From Aridibacter famidurans (GTDB lineage Bacteria > Acidobacteriota > Blastocatellia > Pyrinomonadales > Pyrinomonadaceae), in contig JAGFIQ010000003.1 of the NCBI GenBank assembly GCA_024103495.1, positions 1 through 64,000 of the forward strand: a stretch of 64,000 bases of DNA. The letters are read 5' to 3'. The number at the start of each line of letters is the position of its first letter. Positions within the stretch are counted from its first letter, which is position 1. A program made the translations under genes and the position numbers. Below, one piece after another: positions 8,587 through 18,018 of this stretch. The notes under the pieces were generated by a model. It saw only the letters and a program-made list of their open reading frames with translations, made no database searches and had not been told where the DNA came from.

Positions 8587-11500
8587 ATGTCGAAAACAGG
8601 GGATTTTGTCCATCTGCACGTCCACACGGACTTCAGCCTTCTGAAGGGCTGCATCCGCCTGAAACCTCTGGTCGAGAAGCTTTCAGAGATGGAGATGGGC
8701 GCCTGCGCGATCACGGACTATGCAAATATGTTCGGCGCGGTCTCCTTCTACAGGCAAATGACCTACGCGGGCCTGAAGCCCATAGTAGGCTACGAGGCGA
8801 ATCTTACCTTCGGCAGCCGCTTCGATCAGTCCGCCGTAGTGGAATCCGGAGAACTGCCTTACTACCACATCGTTCTGCTTGCGAAAGATCACGAAGGCTA
8901 CCTGAATCTCGTGAATCTTGCCTCGAGGGCCTACACGGAAGGTCTCTACAACAAGCCCAGGATCGACATCGAGCTTCTCAAGGAGCGTTCCGGCTCCCTG
9001 ATCTGTCTAACCTCGAATCTGAATGGTCCCGTGGGCCACCACCTCCGAAACGGAAGTTTTGAGAAGGCTTCGCGAAATGTTCACCTGCTGCGCGACATTT
9101 TCGACGACGACCTTTACCTCGAGCTACAGGACCACGGGATCGAGGAGGAGGCCGCGGTAAGAGACGGGATCGCGTCGCTTTCCAAGGACTTTGGCGTTCC
9201 GCTCGTCGCAACGAACGATGCGCATTACCTTACAAAGGAGGACGCAAGGGCGCACGAGGTCCTTCTTTGCATCGGCGAGGGACGGACGGTCGAAGACGCG
9301 TCAAGGCCAAGGCTCGGGAGCGACAACTACTACTTGCGTTCGAAAGAGGAGATGTGGGAACTCTTCGGACGTAAGCATCCGGAAGCGCTTGAGAACACGT
9401 TGAAGATCGCTTCCGAGTGCAATGTCGAGTTCGATCTGGGAAACAGGTACTTTCTACCGAAGTACCCGATCCCGGCAGACAGCCCGTCTGAGACCGAGCA
9501 GGATTATCTTGAGTCGGTCGTCGAGGAAGGCTTTCTGAAGAGGAAGGCCGAGGTTTGGGATAATCTCGCCGAGAAGGACGAACTGAGGTATCCGCTGGAG
9601 ACGTATCGGGAAAGGCTGAAAGAGGAATTCAGGATCATAGGGGAAATGGGATTCCCCGGCTACTTCCTGATCGTGTGGGAGTTCGTGCGTTACGCCCGCG
9701 AAAGGGACATCCCGGTCGGACCGGGCCGAGGCTCCGCCGCAGGGTCCCTGATCGCCTACTGCCTGGAGATCACGGACGTAGATCCGATACAGCACGACCT
9801 GCTTTTCGAGCGTTTTCTAAACCCGGAGCGAGTTTCGATGCCCGATATCGACATCGACTTCTGCGTGCGGGGCCGCGGCGAGGTCATTGAGCATGTCGCG
9901 GAGTTTTACGGAAGGGACTCCGTCTGCCAGATAATCACGTTCGGAACGATGGCCTCGAGGGCGTCGATCAAGGATGTCGGCCGAGCGCTCAACATGCCGT
10001 ACGCTGATGTCGAGCGCATCGCGAAACTGATCCCGCCGCCGGTCCGCGGCCGCAATGTGAGCATAGGCCAGGCTCTCGAACAGGTCCCGGAGCTCCGGAA
10101 GGCGGTAGCCTCGGATAAGAAAGTGGCGGAACTGGTAGATCTCGCGTTGAGGCTGGAAGGATGTTCACGGCACACTTCCGTACACGCGGCGGGCGTAGTG
10201 ATCTCACCTCAGCCCCTGCAAGAGCTTGTACCGGTCGCTATCTCGAGCCGGAATGACGAACTGACGAGCCAGTACCCCATGCTGGACCTGGAAGACGCGG
10301 GAATGCTTAAGATGGATTTCCTGGCGCTGACGACCTTAACGATAATAAACGATTGCTTAACGAGTCTTAAGCAGAAGACCGGCGAGACGGTCGACTGGAG
10401 CGAGGTCTCCTTAAGCGACGAGCGGACGCTTAAGCTTTTCTGCGACGGGCGGACGGATGCCGTATTCCAGTTCGAATCCGGCGGAATGCAGGAGATCTGC
10501 CGCAAGCTGAAGCCGAAGGACCTCGAGGACCTTGCGGCGCTTAACGCGCTTTACAGGCCGGGGCCTCTCGACGGCGGGATGGTCGATGATTTCATCGCGA
10601 GGCGCAGGGGCGAAAAGAAGGTCTCGTACATTGTTCCCGAAATGGAGGACATTCTGAGGAACACGTTCGGAATCCTGGTCTACCAGGAGCAGATCATGCA
10701 GCTGGCGCAGAAACTCGCCGGTTACTCGCTCGGCGAAGCGGACATGATGCGCAGGGCGATGGGAAAGAAGAAGCGCGCCGCGATGGCGGAACACGAAAAG
10801 CGCTTCATAGACGGCGCGGTAGAAAGGGGGATCGAGAAAGACAAGGCCGAAGAGATCTACAATCTGATGGCGCAGTTCGCGGATTACGGCTTCAACCGCA
10901 GCCACTCGGTGGCCTACGCTTATGTGGCGTTTCAGACCGCATATCTAAAGGCGCATCATCCGGAGCACTTTTACGCCGCAGTGCTTTCGAGCGAGGCGAA
11001 CGATTCCGCAAAGATCTACAAATACGCAAACGAATTAAAGGATTTCGGCTTGCAGCTCCTGCCTCCGGACGTCAACGAAAGCGACTCGGGATTTACGCCC
11101 CTCGAAGGCGCGGTAAGGTTCGGACTTACAGCGATCAAGGGTATAGGGGCTGGAAGCGTCGAAGCTATCCTCGAGGCCCGCAACAGCGCCGGCCGGTTCA
11201 CTTCCCTCTTTGATTTCGTTTCGAGGATCGAACAGGGATCGATCAACAAGAGGGCCCTGGAGAGCCTGATCTGCGCCGGGGCGTTTGATTCGCTTGACCC
11301 TGAGGGGGACCCCGCGATGTGGCGTGCCCGCCACTTCGAGTGCATCGACGAGGCGCTGAATCACGGGCAAAGGGTCTGGAACGACAAAAAGATGGGCCAG
11401 AGCGCCTTGTTCGGCGCCGCGGCCGTCGGCGTGGCGGAATCGAAGGACTTCCTTCCGTACGCGATGAGGTGGTCGAGCGCGGAACTCTCCGCGAAGGAAA

Positions 11501-12108
11501 AGACCGCCGTCGGCTTCTACCTGTCAAATCACCCACTCGACAGTCACGCGCCGAGGCTATCGGAAATGGGGATCGGCAAGATAAACGGTTTCAGAGAGGT
11601 CGGTCCCGGGGACCAGGTGAGGCTCGCGGGGATGGTCGCCAAGCCGCAGGTCAGGCAGAGCCGCAAAGGAAACAGGTTCTGCATATTCACGCTCGAGGAC
11701 CAGACAGGCAACGTCAAGTGCCTCGCTTGGGCCGAGGCATTCGGCAAGTACTCCGACCTTTTCAAGGACGACGAGCTTCTGATCGTCGATGCCAGGGTGG
11801 AATCCAACGACGGAAGCGATCTGGTCGTAATCGTAAACGAGGCGACAAGCCTGACCGAGGCGATTTACAAAAACGCACGAAGCCTTATAATCAAGCTTCC
11901 CGAAAACGCATTTGACAATGCGGTCCTTGAGCGTGTTTTCTCGCTTCTCGGCAGCGGCAAAGGAAGCTGCGATGTCCTTCTGGACATACCGGCCGGCAAT
12001 GGGGTCGGTGTCCGGTTGAGGTCCGAACCGTTCCGGATCATAGGCTCCGGGCGACTCGAACGGGATCTGGAAGCGCTTGGATGCGCGGTCGACTGGGACT
12101 TCGGGTGA
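8587..12108 (+). CDS. dnaE: DNA polymerase III alpha subunit
   Basis: The replicative polymerase catalytic subunit. 1173 residues, DnaE1-type length. A PHP domain opens the protein (VHLHVHTDFSLLKG near residues 8-21). The polymerase palm carries GPGRGSAAGS near 378 and the catalytic PDIDIDF at 419-425 (Asp420, 422 and 424). The C-terminal part holds helix-hairpin-helix and OB-fold segments (VRLAGMVAKPQVRQSRKGN near 1011). accA starts four bases after its stop, so the two are probably cotranscribed. Confidence 0.98.
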   Translation: MSKTGDFVHLHVHTDFSLLKGCIRLKPLVEKLSEMEMGACAITDYANMFGAVSFYRQMTYAGLKPIVGYEANLTFGSRFDQSAVVESGELPYYHIVLLAKDHEGYLNLVNLASRAYTEGLYNKPRIDIELLKERSGSLICLTSNLNGPVGHHLRNGSFEKASRNVHLLRDIFDDDLYLELQDHGIEEEAAVRDGIASLSKDFGVPLVATNDAHYLTKEDARAHEVLLCIGEGRTVEDASRPRLGSDNYYLRSKEEMWELFGRKHPEALENTLKIASECNVEFDLGNRYFLPKYPIPADSPSETEQDYLESVVEEGFLKRKAEVWDNLAEKDELRYPLETYRERLKEEFRIIGEMGFPGYFLIVWEFVRYARERDIPVGPGRGSAAGSLIAYCLEITDVDPIQHDLLFERFLNPERVSMPDIDIDFCVRGRGEVIEHVAEFYGRDSVCQIITFGTMASRASIKDVGRALNMPYADVERIAKLIPPPVRGRNVSIGQALEQVPELRKAVASDKKVAELVDLALRLEGCSRHTSVHAAGVVISPQPLQELVPVAISSRNDELTSQYPMLDLEDAGMLKMDFLALTTLTIINDCLTSLKQKTGETVDWSEVSLSDERTLKLFCDGRTDAVFQFESGGMQEICRKLKPKDLEDLAALNALYRPGPLDGGMVDDFIARRRGEKKVSYIVPEMEDILRNTFGILVYQEQIMQLAQKLAGYSLGEADMMRRAMGKKKRAAMAEHEKRFIDGAVERGIEKDKAEEIYNLMAQFADYGFNRSHSVAYAYVAFQTAYLKAHHPEHFYAAVLSSEANDSAKIYKYANELKDFGLQLLPPDVNESDSGFTPLEGAVRFGLTAIKGIGAGSVEAILEARNSAGRFTSLFDFVSRIEQGSINKRALESLICAGAFDSLDPEGDPAMWRARHFECIDEALNHGQRVWNDKKMGQSALFGAAAVGVAESKDFLPYAMRWSSAELSAKEKTAVGFYLSNHPLDSHAPRLSEMGIGKINGFREVGPGDQVRLAGMVAKPQVRQSRKGNRFCIFTLEDQTGNVKCLAWAEAFGKYSDLFKDDELLIVDARVESNDGSDLVVIVNEATSLTEAIYKNARSLIIKLPENAFDNAVLERVFSLLGSGKGSCDVLLDIPAGNGVGVRLRSEPFRIIGSGRLERDLEALGCAVDWDFG

Positions 12109-12112
12109 ACTT

Positions 12113-12946
12113 ATGGATACTTCGAACGAAAGCGCATTTGAGCGGGTTCAGAGGGCCCGTCACCCGCAGAGGCCGTATGCGCTCGACATCTTCGAGCACG
12201 TCTTTACCGATTTCAAGGAGCTCCACGGCGACCGCCGGTTCGCCGATGATCCTGCTATCGTGGCGGGCTTCGCGCGCCTGGGAGGCGAAGAAGTGGCGGT
12301 GATCGGCCAGCAAAAAGGTCGGGATACGAACCAGCGGCGCCACAGGAACTTCGGAATGCCGAAACCCGAGGGTTACAGAAAGGCTCTCAGGGTGATGAAA
12401 CTCGCGGAGAAGTTTTCGAGGCCTGTGATCACCTTCGTTGACACTCCGGGAGCGTATCCGGGGATAGATGCCGAGGAGCGCGGCCAGGCGGAGGCGATCG
12501 CGTACAATCTGCGCGAAATGGCGCATCTGAAGGTTCCTACGATCATAGTTGTGCTTGGCGAAGGAGGGTCCGGAGGAGCGTTGGCGATCGGGATCGGCGA
12601 CCGCGTGCTCATGTTCGAAAATGCGGTCTATTCGGTGATCTCTCCGGAAGGATGCGCCGCAATTCTTTTCAAGGACGCGTCCCAGGCTGAGAAGGCCGCG
12701 AACAGCCTCAAGCTTACCGCGTCCGATCTACAGACCCTCGCGATCATCGACGAGATAGTCCCGGAATCCGTCAAGTGGGAGTACTCAGAGGATTCGGCGG
12801 AAGAGTTTGCCGAGAACCATGTGACCGAGGGACTCAGATCGATCCTGAAAAAGCATCTCAGCGAACTGAGAAAAATGACGAGCGAGGAGCTTCTGGAGAA
12901 AAGGTTCGAGAAGTTCAGGGCGATGGGCAAATGGGCAGGCGCGTGA
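12113..12946 (+). CDS. accA: Acetyl-CoA carboxylase carboxyltransferase subunit alpha
   Basis: With AccD it moves the carboxyl group from carboxybiotin to acetyl-CoA, giving malonyl-CoA for fatty acid synthesis. The ATG four bases after the dnaE stop gives 277 residues; an in-frame ATG 36 bases upstream would overlap dnaE. RHPQRPYALDIFE, GHQKGRDT-like GQQKGRDT, RNFGMPKPEGYRKALR, FVDTPGAYPG, GEGGSGGALAIG and SPEGCAAILFK are all present. It lacks most of the N-terminal ~50-residue helical segment seen in E. coli AccA, starting shortly before RHPQRPY. Residues lining the active site are intact. Confidence 0.96.
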   Translation: MDTSNESAFERVQRARHPQRPYALDIFEHVFTDFKELHGDRRFADDPAIVAGFARLGGEEVAVIGQQKGRDTNQRRHRNFGMPKPEGYRKALRVMKLAEKFSRPVITFVDTPGAYPGIDAEERGQAEAIAYNLREMAHLKVPTIIVVLGEGGSGGALAIGIGDRVLMFENAVYSVISPEGCAAILFKDASQAEKAANSLKLTASDLQTLAIIDEIVPESVKWEYSEDSAEEFAENHVTEGLRSILKKHLSELRKMTSEELLEKRFEKFRAMGKWAGA

Positions 12947-12978
12947 TAACCACGCCCGCCCGATCGAGAGAGACTGCG

Positions 12979-13419
12979 TTAGAACGGGATGTCGTCGTCA
13001 CCGCCCGAATCACCGGATGCGGCGGCTTTCGCCGACTCGGACCCTCCGGAATCGTATTCCTCGTTTTCGCCCGAAGAGTAGTCGTCCTGCCTGCCGCCGC
13101 CCAGAAACTGCATGTCTGAGGCGTTGACATCGAGCGTCTGCCGGGTGTTTCCGTCCCTGTCGGTCCACTCGTCGATCCGAAGACGGCCTTCGATGTAGAC
13201 CTGGCTCCCTTTTTGAAGATATTTGGAGGCGTTCTCAGCCTGTCTGCCCCAGAGAGTCACACGAAACCAGGTCGTAATGTCCTGAAGTTCACCGGACTTG
13301 TCCCTGCGTTTTTCGTTTGTGGCCATTGAGAAATTGCATACAGCGGTGCCTTGAGGGGTGTATCGCAGCTCGGGATCTCTTCCGAGGTTGCCTACGATGA
13401 TGATCTTGTTGAATGACAT
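12979..13419 (-). CDS. ssb: Single-stranded DNA-binding protein
   Basis: Coats single-stranded DNA in replication and recruits partners through its acidic tip. From the ATG with AGGAG upstream it has 146 residues; the longer frame upstream lacks the family start. Residues 1-105 form the OB fold (MSFNKIIIVGNLGRDPELRY, FRVTLWGRQAENASKYLQKG, VYIEGRLRIDEW). A Gly/Ser/Asp-rich linker ends in DDDIPF, the classical SSB tail. It converges on accA and is divergent from the PQQ-propeller gene. Confidence 0.97.
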   Translation of the reverse strand: MSFNKIIIVGNLGRDPELRYTPQGTAVCNFSMATNEKRRDKSGELQDITTWFRVTLWGRQAENASKYLQKGSQVYIEGRLRIDEWTDRDGNTRQTLDVNASDMQFLGGGRQDDYSSGENEEYDSGGSESAKAAASGDSGGDDDIPF

Positions 13420-13523
13420 AGAAAGCTCCTTTGTTGTGGGTAGTAGCGAGCGAACGGATGGGAGACCGGCGCTCATCGGACGGCTTCTGACCGGTCAAAT
13501 GGACCGAAACCGTTTCCGCGACA

Positions 13524-13552
13524 ATTCTATTCAACTGCGCATTAAAACACAA
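13524..13552 (-). promoter_or_regulatory. Probable sigma-70 promoter of ssb
   Basis: On the minus strand TTGTGT (13547-13552) and TAGAAT (13524-13529) are separated by 17 bases. The predicted leader before the ssb ATG is about 100 nt. Confidence 0.5.
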
Positions 13553-13567
13553 AGCGCATAAGATTTA

Positions 13568-14683
13568 ATGAGATCAGCAGTTTGGGTTTCTATAACCATC
13601 TTCCTCGCAAGCGCGTTCGGCCTTACCGTACCGGCAAGCGCGCAAACTGATTCCCTATGGAGCAGGCCGCTTGAAACGTGCTGGGTCTTCGATTCTGCCT
13701 CGATGACTCGGATCCCGCCCGCGTCTGATAACACAACTACAATCTTCCTACCTCAGACGCCCGCCCGGCTCGTCGCCCTTTCGCTATTAACCGGGGACAT
13801 ATTCTGGACCGTCGAAACCAGCGGTGAACTGATGCTGCCGCCTCTTCAGAACGGTTCGAAGGTAACTATTCATTCCAGCATCCTTGCAGAAGACGGCCGT
13901 AGGACCTTCCGGTCTGCTTCGATCGATCCCCTCTCCGGCGTTTCCTTCTCTGGCCCTTTGATAGAAGGCGGTAGATCCGCTGAAACGGAAGCATATGGAA
14001 CCGGTTTGCTGTTGCTCGTCGGCTCGAATGTTCTACGCCTCGCAGACGAATCAGGGATCAGATGGGAGCGGGAGCTTACAGAGGGAGGGCTTTCCGGCAT
14101 TTACCGGTCGGGCATGGACGTGTTCGCCTGGTCGGCGAAGGGGGATGTTTACCTTCTCGATGGCGAGACAGGGGCCACCACATTGCGGTTCAAACTGCCT
14201 TCGGAGCCTTCGGGTGCATTCGCCGTTCTCGACGCAGAGATCTATGCCGGTTCATCAGCCGGGACCGTCTACTCAGTCGATCGCGAAAGCGGAGAGATCG
14301 GATGGAGCTCAAGGACCGGCGGAACCATAGACAAGCTCGTAGCAGAAGATGAAGGTGTTCTGGTTACATCCAGGGACAACTTTGTATACTTCCTTTCCGA
14401 CGGAAACGGGAGCAGGATCTGGAAGCGAAAGCTCGCGGGACGGATTGTCGGAAGCGCGAAAGTCGGAGACGGGTTCTATGCGTTTGCGGCCTATGGTTCG
14501 ACAGAGCTGCTTGTCCTGAACATCGAGGACGGAAGAGCCCTCAACAGTTATAGGGTTGAAGGAGCGGAGTACTTTGCCGCACCGCCTGTAAATGCCGGAA
14601 GCTATCTACTGGTCCCATTCGATTCTGGACTTGCAGTTCTCGCTCCAAAAGGCCTCTGCCAAACGAAAAAGGACGGCAAATGA
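13568..14683 (+). CDS. Exported PQQ-like beta-propeller protein
   Basis: 371 residues. A signal peptide (1-26, ending PASAQ) precedes repeated beta-propeller blades of PQQ-binding/BamB type. Examples are LVALSLLTGDIFWTVETSGEL, VYLLDGETGATTLRFKLPS, VYSVDRESGEIGWSSRTGG and VYFLSDGNGSRIWKRKL. Each blade has the hydrophobic-D-G-W pattern. It may be a BamB-like outer-membrane assembly partner or another periplasmic propeller; no cysteine lipobox is present. A hairpin overlapping its stop codon acts as its terminator. Confidence 0.82.
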   Translation: MRSAVWVSITIFLASAFGLTVPASAQTDSLWSRPLETCWVFDSASMTRIPPASDNTTTIFLPQTPARLVALSLLTGDIFWTVETSGELMLPPLQNGSKVTIHSSILAEDGRRTFRSASIDPLSGVSFSGPLIEGGRSAETEAYGTGLLLLVGSNVLRLADESGIRWERELTEGGLSGIYRSGMDVFAWSAKGDVYLLDGETGATTLRFKLPSEPSGAFAVLDAEIYAGSSAGTVYSVDRESGEIGWSSRTGGTIDKLVAEDEGVLVTSRDNFVYFLSDGNGSRIWKRKLAGRIVGSAKVGDGFYAFAAYGSTELLVLNIEDGRALNSYRVEGAEYFAAPPVNAGSYLLVPFDSGLAVLAPKGLCQTKKDGK

Positions 14684-14695
14684 CAGCCGTCCTTT
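14668..14695. terminator. Bidirectional terminator between convergent genes
   Basis: AAAGGACGGC (14668-14677) pairs with GCCGTCCTTT (14686-14695) around an 8-base loop that includes the PQQ-gene stop codon. On the minus strand it is followed by TTTTTCGTTT, a good terminator for the YdcH-like gene. On the plus strand the tail is CTGCTTCATTT. Confidence 0.75.
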
Positions 14696-14721
14696 CTGCT
14701 TCATTTCCAAATCGCCAGCTT

Positions 14722-14952
14722 TTAGTGGGACTTCTGATACTCCGCCATCATGGCGTAGATCTCGTCCTTCACATTCAATTTCTTTTTCTTGATCGTGACC
14801 TCTTCGATCTGTTCTGATTCGCTGGGATAGGTAAGACTGGCAAGTTCTGATAGACGTTCTTCGTAGGTTTCGTGCTGGTGAACAAGGTCCCTGAATGTCT
14901 GACTTTCTTTCATTAACACTTCTTTCACAGACTCGGTTGTCGACATGTCCAT
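14722..14952 (-). CDS. YdcH/DUF465-family small protein
   Basis: 76 residues from the ATG preceded by AAGGAAGGG; a longer frame extends 19 codons upstream but lacks family similarity. The body is helical and charged, and the ending LNVKDEIYAMM is the hallmark of the YdcH/DUF465 family. The cellular role of this family is not established. It stands after the tsaB-rimI pair on the same strand. Confidence 0.8.
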   Translation of the reverse strand: MDMSTTESVKEVLMKESQTFRDLVHQHETYEERLSELASLTYPSESEQIEEVTIKKKKLNVKDEIYAMMAEYQKSH

Positions 14953-15081
14953 ATGCTTGGGTTTCCCTTCCTTTCTGTGGTGATAGTTTTTCAAACCGAT
15001 CCGAGCCAATTCGGCCCGGTCTCAAATTTTTCCCTGTAAACCCAATAATAGCCCAAGCCCCGAAAAATTCGCAAGGACTTT

Positions 15082-15564
15082 CTAAATTCGCTTTGACATA
15101 AGGACCGCATCATCCACAGGCGAGCTATAAAATCCGGGTCTTCGGCCCGAGATCTCGAACCCGAGGTGCGTGTAGAAGGCGATCGCTTCTTCATTCCGCG
15201 AACGGACCTCAAGATGCAATGTGCCCCTTCCCAGCGCCTCCAGTTCGGATATCACCGCGGAAACAAGGGATCTTGCGATTCCCTTCCTGCGAAGCTCTGA
15301 TCGGACCCCAAGATTGAGAATTTCAGCTTCGAAAAAGGATTCGGCAGCGTCCCGGTCTTTTATTTCTGTCGTTATCAGACGCATTAGTGTGAAGCCGGCG
15401 ATTGTATCTTCGTCCGGATCTGAAGCGACCAGGAATATGGAACCCGTGCGTATCGCCTCAATGGAGTAGGCTTCTTCAGTCCACGCGGAGAGCCCTGCTT
15501 CCCCCTCGATCAACTTGACCGCGGCACAGTCCGAGATCCTCGCCTTCCTGATCGTCCAAATCAC
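15082..15564 (-). CDS. rimI: Ribosomal-protein-alanine N-acetyltransferase-like GNAT
   Basis: About 160 residues from a GTG lying one base after the tsaB stop. The frame stays open upstream across tsaB, but the GNAT fold begins at WTIRKARISD. The acetyl-CoA-binding motif A is LRRKGIARSLV, preceded by the AEILNLGVRSE strand. The C-terminal NEEAIAFYTHLGFEISGRR segment is typical of RimI. RimI acetylates the N-terminal Ala of S18 in E. coli. Its position immediately after tsaB, a common bacterial pairing, supports the name; the substrate is inference. Confidence 0.85.
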   Translation of the reverse strand: MIWTIRKARISDCAAVKLIEGEAGLSAWTEEAYSIEAIRTGSIFLVASDPDEDTIAGFTLMRLITTEIKDRDAAESFFEAEILNLGVRSELRRKGIARSLVSAVISELEALGRGTLHLEVRSRNEEAIAFYTHLGFEISGRRPGFYSSPVDDAVLMSKRI

Positions 15565-15565
15565 C

Positions 15566-16237
15566 TTACGAACGTCCTGCCACAAAATCGCGCGTGTACA
15601 GGGGTTCAAGAGTTTGCGACACTTCTTCTTCCGCAAGCGATTTCACGTACCGGAACGCGAGACGCGCGACGTTTCGGTCCGACCTGATAATCCCCTCCCC
15701 CCCTCCGAATTCCCCGTCCGGCCCCGCCCAGGGCGCCAACCCAGGTCCGAGGACCAGAAACTGCCCATCGGTCCTAAGCAGGAGATCCTTTTCGACGAGG
15801 AGATGGCCTCCCTTCATTTTGAAGTGGTTCCCTTCCCGCTTGAAATCCTGAATCGCGACCTCTCTTTTCCCTGCGTAGATCGCCGTCCTGCAATGTCCGA
15901 AGTCATCCGGAACCGCCGCGGTCAGGGCCTCCATAACGGTACATGTGGAGTATGAAAAGCGTCTCGCGCGCAGCAATCCCCTCAGAATAGAGATGCCCGT
16001 ACGTACTCCTGTAAAGCTCCCTGGACCGCGGGTTACGATCATCTCGTCCGGAGAATCGATCCGAAGTCCTTCCGATGCAAGCATTTCATTGACAGCGTGG
16101 ATCTGCGGCGCGTCCTGCTTGCTACTGCTGAGTTCATCCAAAGCACGGACCTCCTCGCCGTCAGCGAAAAGCGCTGCGCTTCCTGCGCCGAGGCACGTAT
16201 CGATCGCGAGAGTTATATGCATATACGGTCTTGTCAC
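15566..16237 (-). CDS. tsaB: tRNA threonylcarbamoyladenosine biosynthesis protein TsaB
   Basis: A partner of TsaD and TsaE in making t6A37 of tRNAs that read ANN codons. 223 residues with the ASKHA N-terminal strand ITLAIDTCLGAGSAALF, the GPGSFTGVRTGISILRGL motif (about residues 71-88) and a degenerate C-terminal half, as usual for TsaB. The GTG start overlaps the preceding TGA (GTGA); Met6 is an alternative start. It is the last link between the HprK/PqqD cluster and rimI. Confidence 0.93.
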   Translation of the reverse strand: MTRPYMHITLAIDTCLGAGSAALFADGEEVRALDELSSSKQDAPQIHAVNEMLASEGLRIDSPDEMIVTRGPGSFTGVRTGISILRGLLRARRFSYSTCTVMEALTAAVPDDFGHCRTAIYAGKREVAIQDFKREGNHFKMKGGHLLVEKDLLLRTDGQFLVLGPGLAPWAGPDGEFGGGEGIIRSDRNVARLAFRYVKSLAEEEVSQTLEPLYTRDFVAGRS

Positions 16238-17112
16238 CTACGGCCTCTGAGAACAGCGTGGATCCGCTTTAGTGAAGGCACCGCCTGCTTTATCAGGTAT
16301 CCGATCTGATAATGAACCCGCGTGCGCGCGTCAAAACTTCCCTCCATTCCGATCGTCGCCATAACGGGACTGGGAGGAAGCCTTTTTCTCATCTGCTGTG
16401 AGAGCTGCCTGAAATTGTCCAGCGACTGCGACAGAGGGACGTGAGGCACTCCCTTATTCCAACGGCTCTCGACCGCACGCGTGAACCATACGGGAAGTTC
16501 CTTTGCTTCTTCTGCAAACGGGAGATCGTCGATCGCAAGGTCCAGGTGTTTGTGAGCCAGCCCGATCGTGCATACGACCCAGCGCCTTCGACGTGCGGAC
16601 ACGACCCCAAGGCACTTTTCCCAGCTGAACGAAGAGGGTCGGTTTTCGACCGCCCAGTAGATGTCCCAGAGCCTGTCCTTCTTTTCGCCGCCGTCGGTGA
16701 GCCAGTGAACGCACAAGACCCTCAGGTGATCCTCCGGACACAGGGTCCGGATCGGAACACCGTCCAGATCAACTGTACCCGAACGTTCGAACAGTTCTTC
16801 AAAAGAAAGCGTGTCGAGGTGTCTCGGACCGGCATGAAGGTCTATTGCTCCGAATTTCCTGGGATTTCCGGTTAAGCTGAGGATCTCTTCCGATCCTGCC
16901 TCGGAAGGATCGATGAGCAGATCGATGTCTCCGGGCGATCTCCTGGAATCTTCCGGATAATTCCTCGTGGCGGCCCAGCCCTTGATCAGGATCGCGCGCA
17001 ACTGCAGATCGTTCAGTTCCGAGAAAAGCGTCGCAAGGTAATGCTCGTGGACCTTGTCCAGAAGCGCGGTTACGCGCTCGGCGGTCGAGACATCATCAAA
17101 CTCTTCAGACAT
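16234..17112 (-). CDS. NTP_transf_5-type nucleotidyltransferase
   Basis: 292 residues. The block LRAILIKGWAATRNYPED, then RRSPGDIDLLID (about residues 42-68) and a helical C-terminal half match the uncharacterised nucleotidyltransferase family PF14907. The GDIDLLID acidic pair would bind metal and nucleotide. Family members are often found in RiPP (for example lasso peptide) and exopolysaccharide clusters beside HprK-like and PqqD-like genes, which is what is seen here. The acceptor is unknown. It overlaps tsaB by 4 bases and follows an HprK-like gene by 30 bases. Confidence 0.82.
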   Translation of the reverse strand: MSEEFDDVSTAERVTALLDKVHEHYLATLFSELNDLQLRAILIKGWAATRNYPEDSRRSPGDIDLLIDPSEAGSEEILSLTGNPRKFGAIDLHAGPRHLDTLSFEELFERSGTVDLDGVPIRTLCPEDHLRVLCVHWLTDGGEKKDRLWDIYWAVENRPSSFSWEKCLGVVSARRRRWVVCTIGLAHKHLDLAIDDLPFAEEAKELPVWFTRAVESRWNKGVPHVPLSQSLDNFRQLSQQMRKRLPPSPVMATIGMEGSFDARTRVHYQIGYLIKQAVPSLKRIHAVLRGRR

Positions 17113-17142
17113 TTCTTTCAGGAGAAATTCCCCGTCGGTCGT

Positions 17143-17922
17143 TCAGAGTCTTGCAAGAACTTCTTTTACGACCTCGTCCGCCTCCCCCCTAGGTCCTTTG
17201 AGCAAAAGCGGGCGTTCAACTATCAGTTTCAATCTGCCGAATGTCTCTTCCGGATGCTTCCTGACGATCTCGGGCCAGAACAGGTGGCTCAGCATCGACC
17301 AGACAAGATCGCCTCTCTCCTGTTCCTCCGGATCCCACTTGGCCCCTTCGGAATAGGCGGTTGAGATGATCATTGCTATCTCACAGGGTTTGTCCTCTAC
17401 GGAATACGGATCACCGGCCCGATGCTCTGAAGGGCCATTGGTGCGCAGTTTGAGCGGAACCGGATACGGATGCACACGTCCATCTTCCCCTATCACCGCG
17501 CAGTCATCCGACAAGTATCGCGCACCGGAATCGAGAAATGCCCTCGTCAAAGTAGACTTGCCTGAATGGGTGCTGCCCGGAAAGAGCACTGCCTTCCGTC
17601 CCAATGTGACCGCGCCCGCATGAAGGAAGAGATAAGTGGGGGCCGCGTGAAGCGCAATCAGAAGCTGCAGTTTCGAGGCTGCGCCCTGCAGGTCCGGAAT
17701 CTCGAGTCCGCGTATTTCCGCAACCCGCTCGTTGTCAAAGAAAAGCCCCCTGTCAGCCTGGGGTACGTCCGTGACAAGGGACACGATCGCATCCGGATCT
17801 CGATCGGCGGCGGATTCCTCGATGCACGGCAGCAGAGACTTAACAAATTCCAGATCGAGTTTGACGTCGCTTTGAAGTTCGATACTCACACCGAAGCTTT
17901 CAAAGTTGATCGAATGGTCCAC
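17143..17922 (-). CDS. HprK-like P-loop protein 1
   Basis: 259 residues from a GTG start. It resembles the kinase domain of HPr kinase/phosphorylase-like proteins. HAGAV is at 101-105, the P-loop GSTHSGKST at 116-124, and the YLSDDCAVI strand at 136-144 (acidic Walker-B-like). It lacks the N-terminal domain of classical HprK, and no HPr or PTS gene is in the window. It shares FESFGV near the N-terminus and the motif order with the second copy at 18592-19434, so the two are paralogues. It follows the PqqD/Cys-rich gene by 96 bases. Phosphorylation of a small molecule or peptide is inferred from related clusters. Confidence 0.82.
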   Translation of the reverse strand: MDHSINFESFGVSIELQSDVKLDLEFVKSLLPCIEESAADRDPDAIVSLVTDVPQADRGLFFDNERVAEIRGLEIPDLQGAASKLQLLIALHAAPTYLFLHAGAVTLGRKAVLFPGSTHSGKSTLTRAFLDSGARYLSDDCAVIGEDGRVHPYPVPLKLRTNGPSEHRAGDPYSVEDKPCEIAMIISTAYSEGAKWDPEEQERGDLVWSMLSHLFWPEIVRKHPEETFGRLKLIVERPLLLKGPRGEADEVVKEVLARL

Positions 17923-18018
17923 TTGCTTTCAGAGGATGGGGAACACGGCGCCAAATAGTTGGAGCCGGCCATCTTGAGGAAAAGCCGACTCCGTATGCTA
18001 GCAACAAAGCTTTGATCT

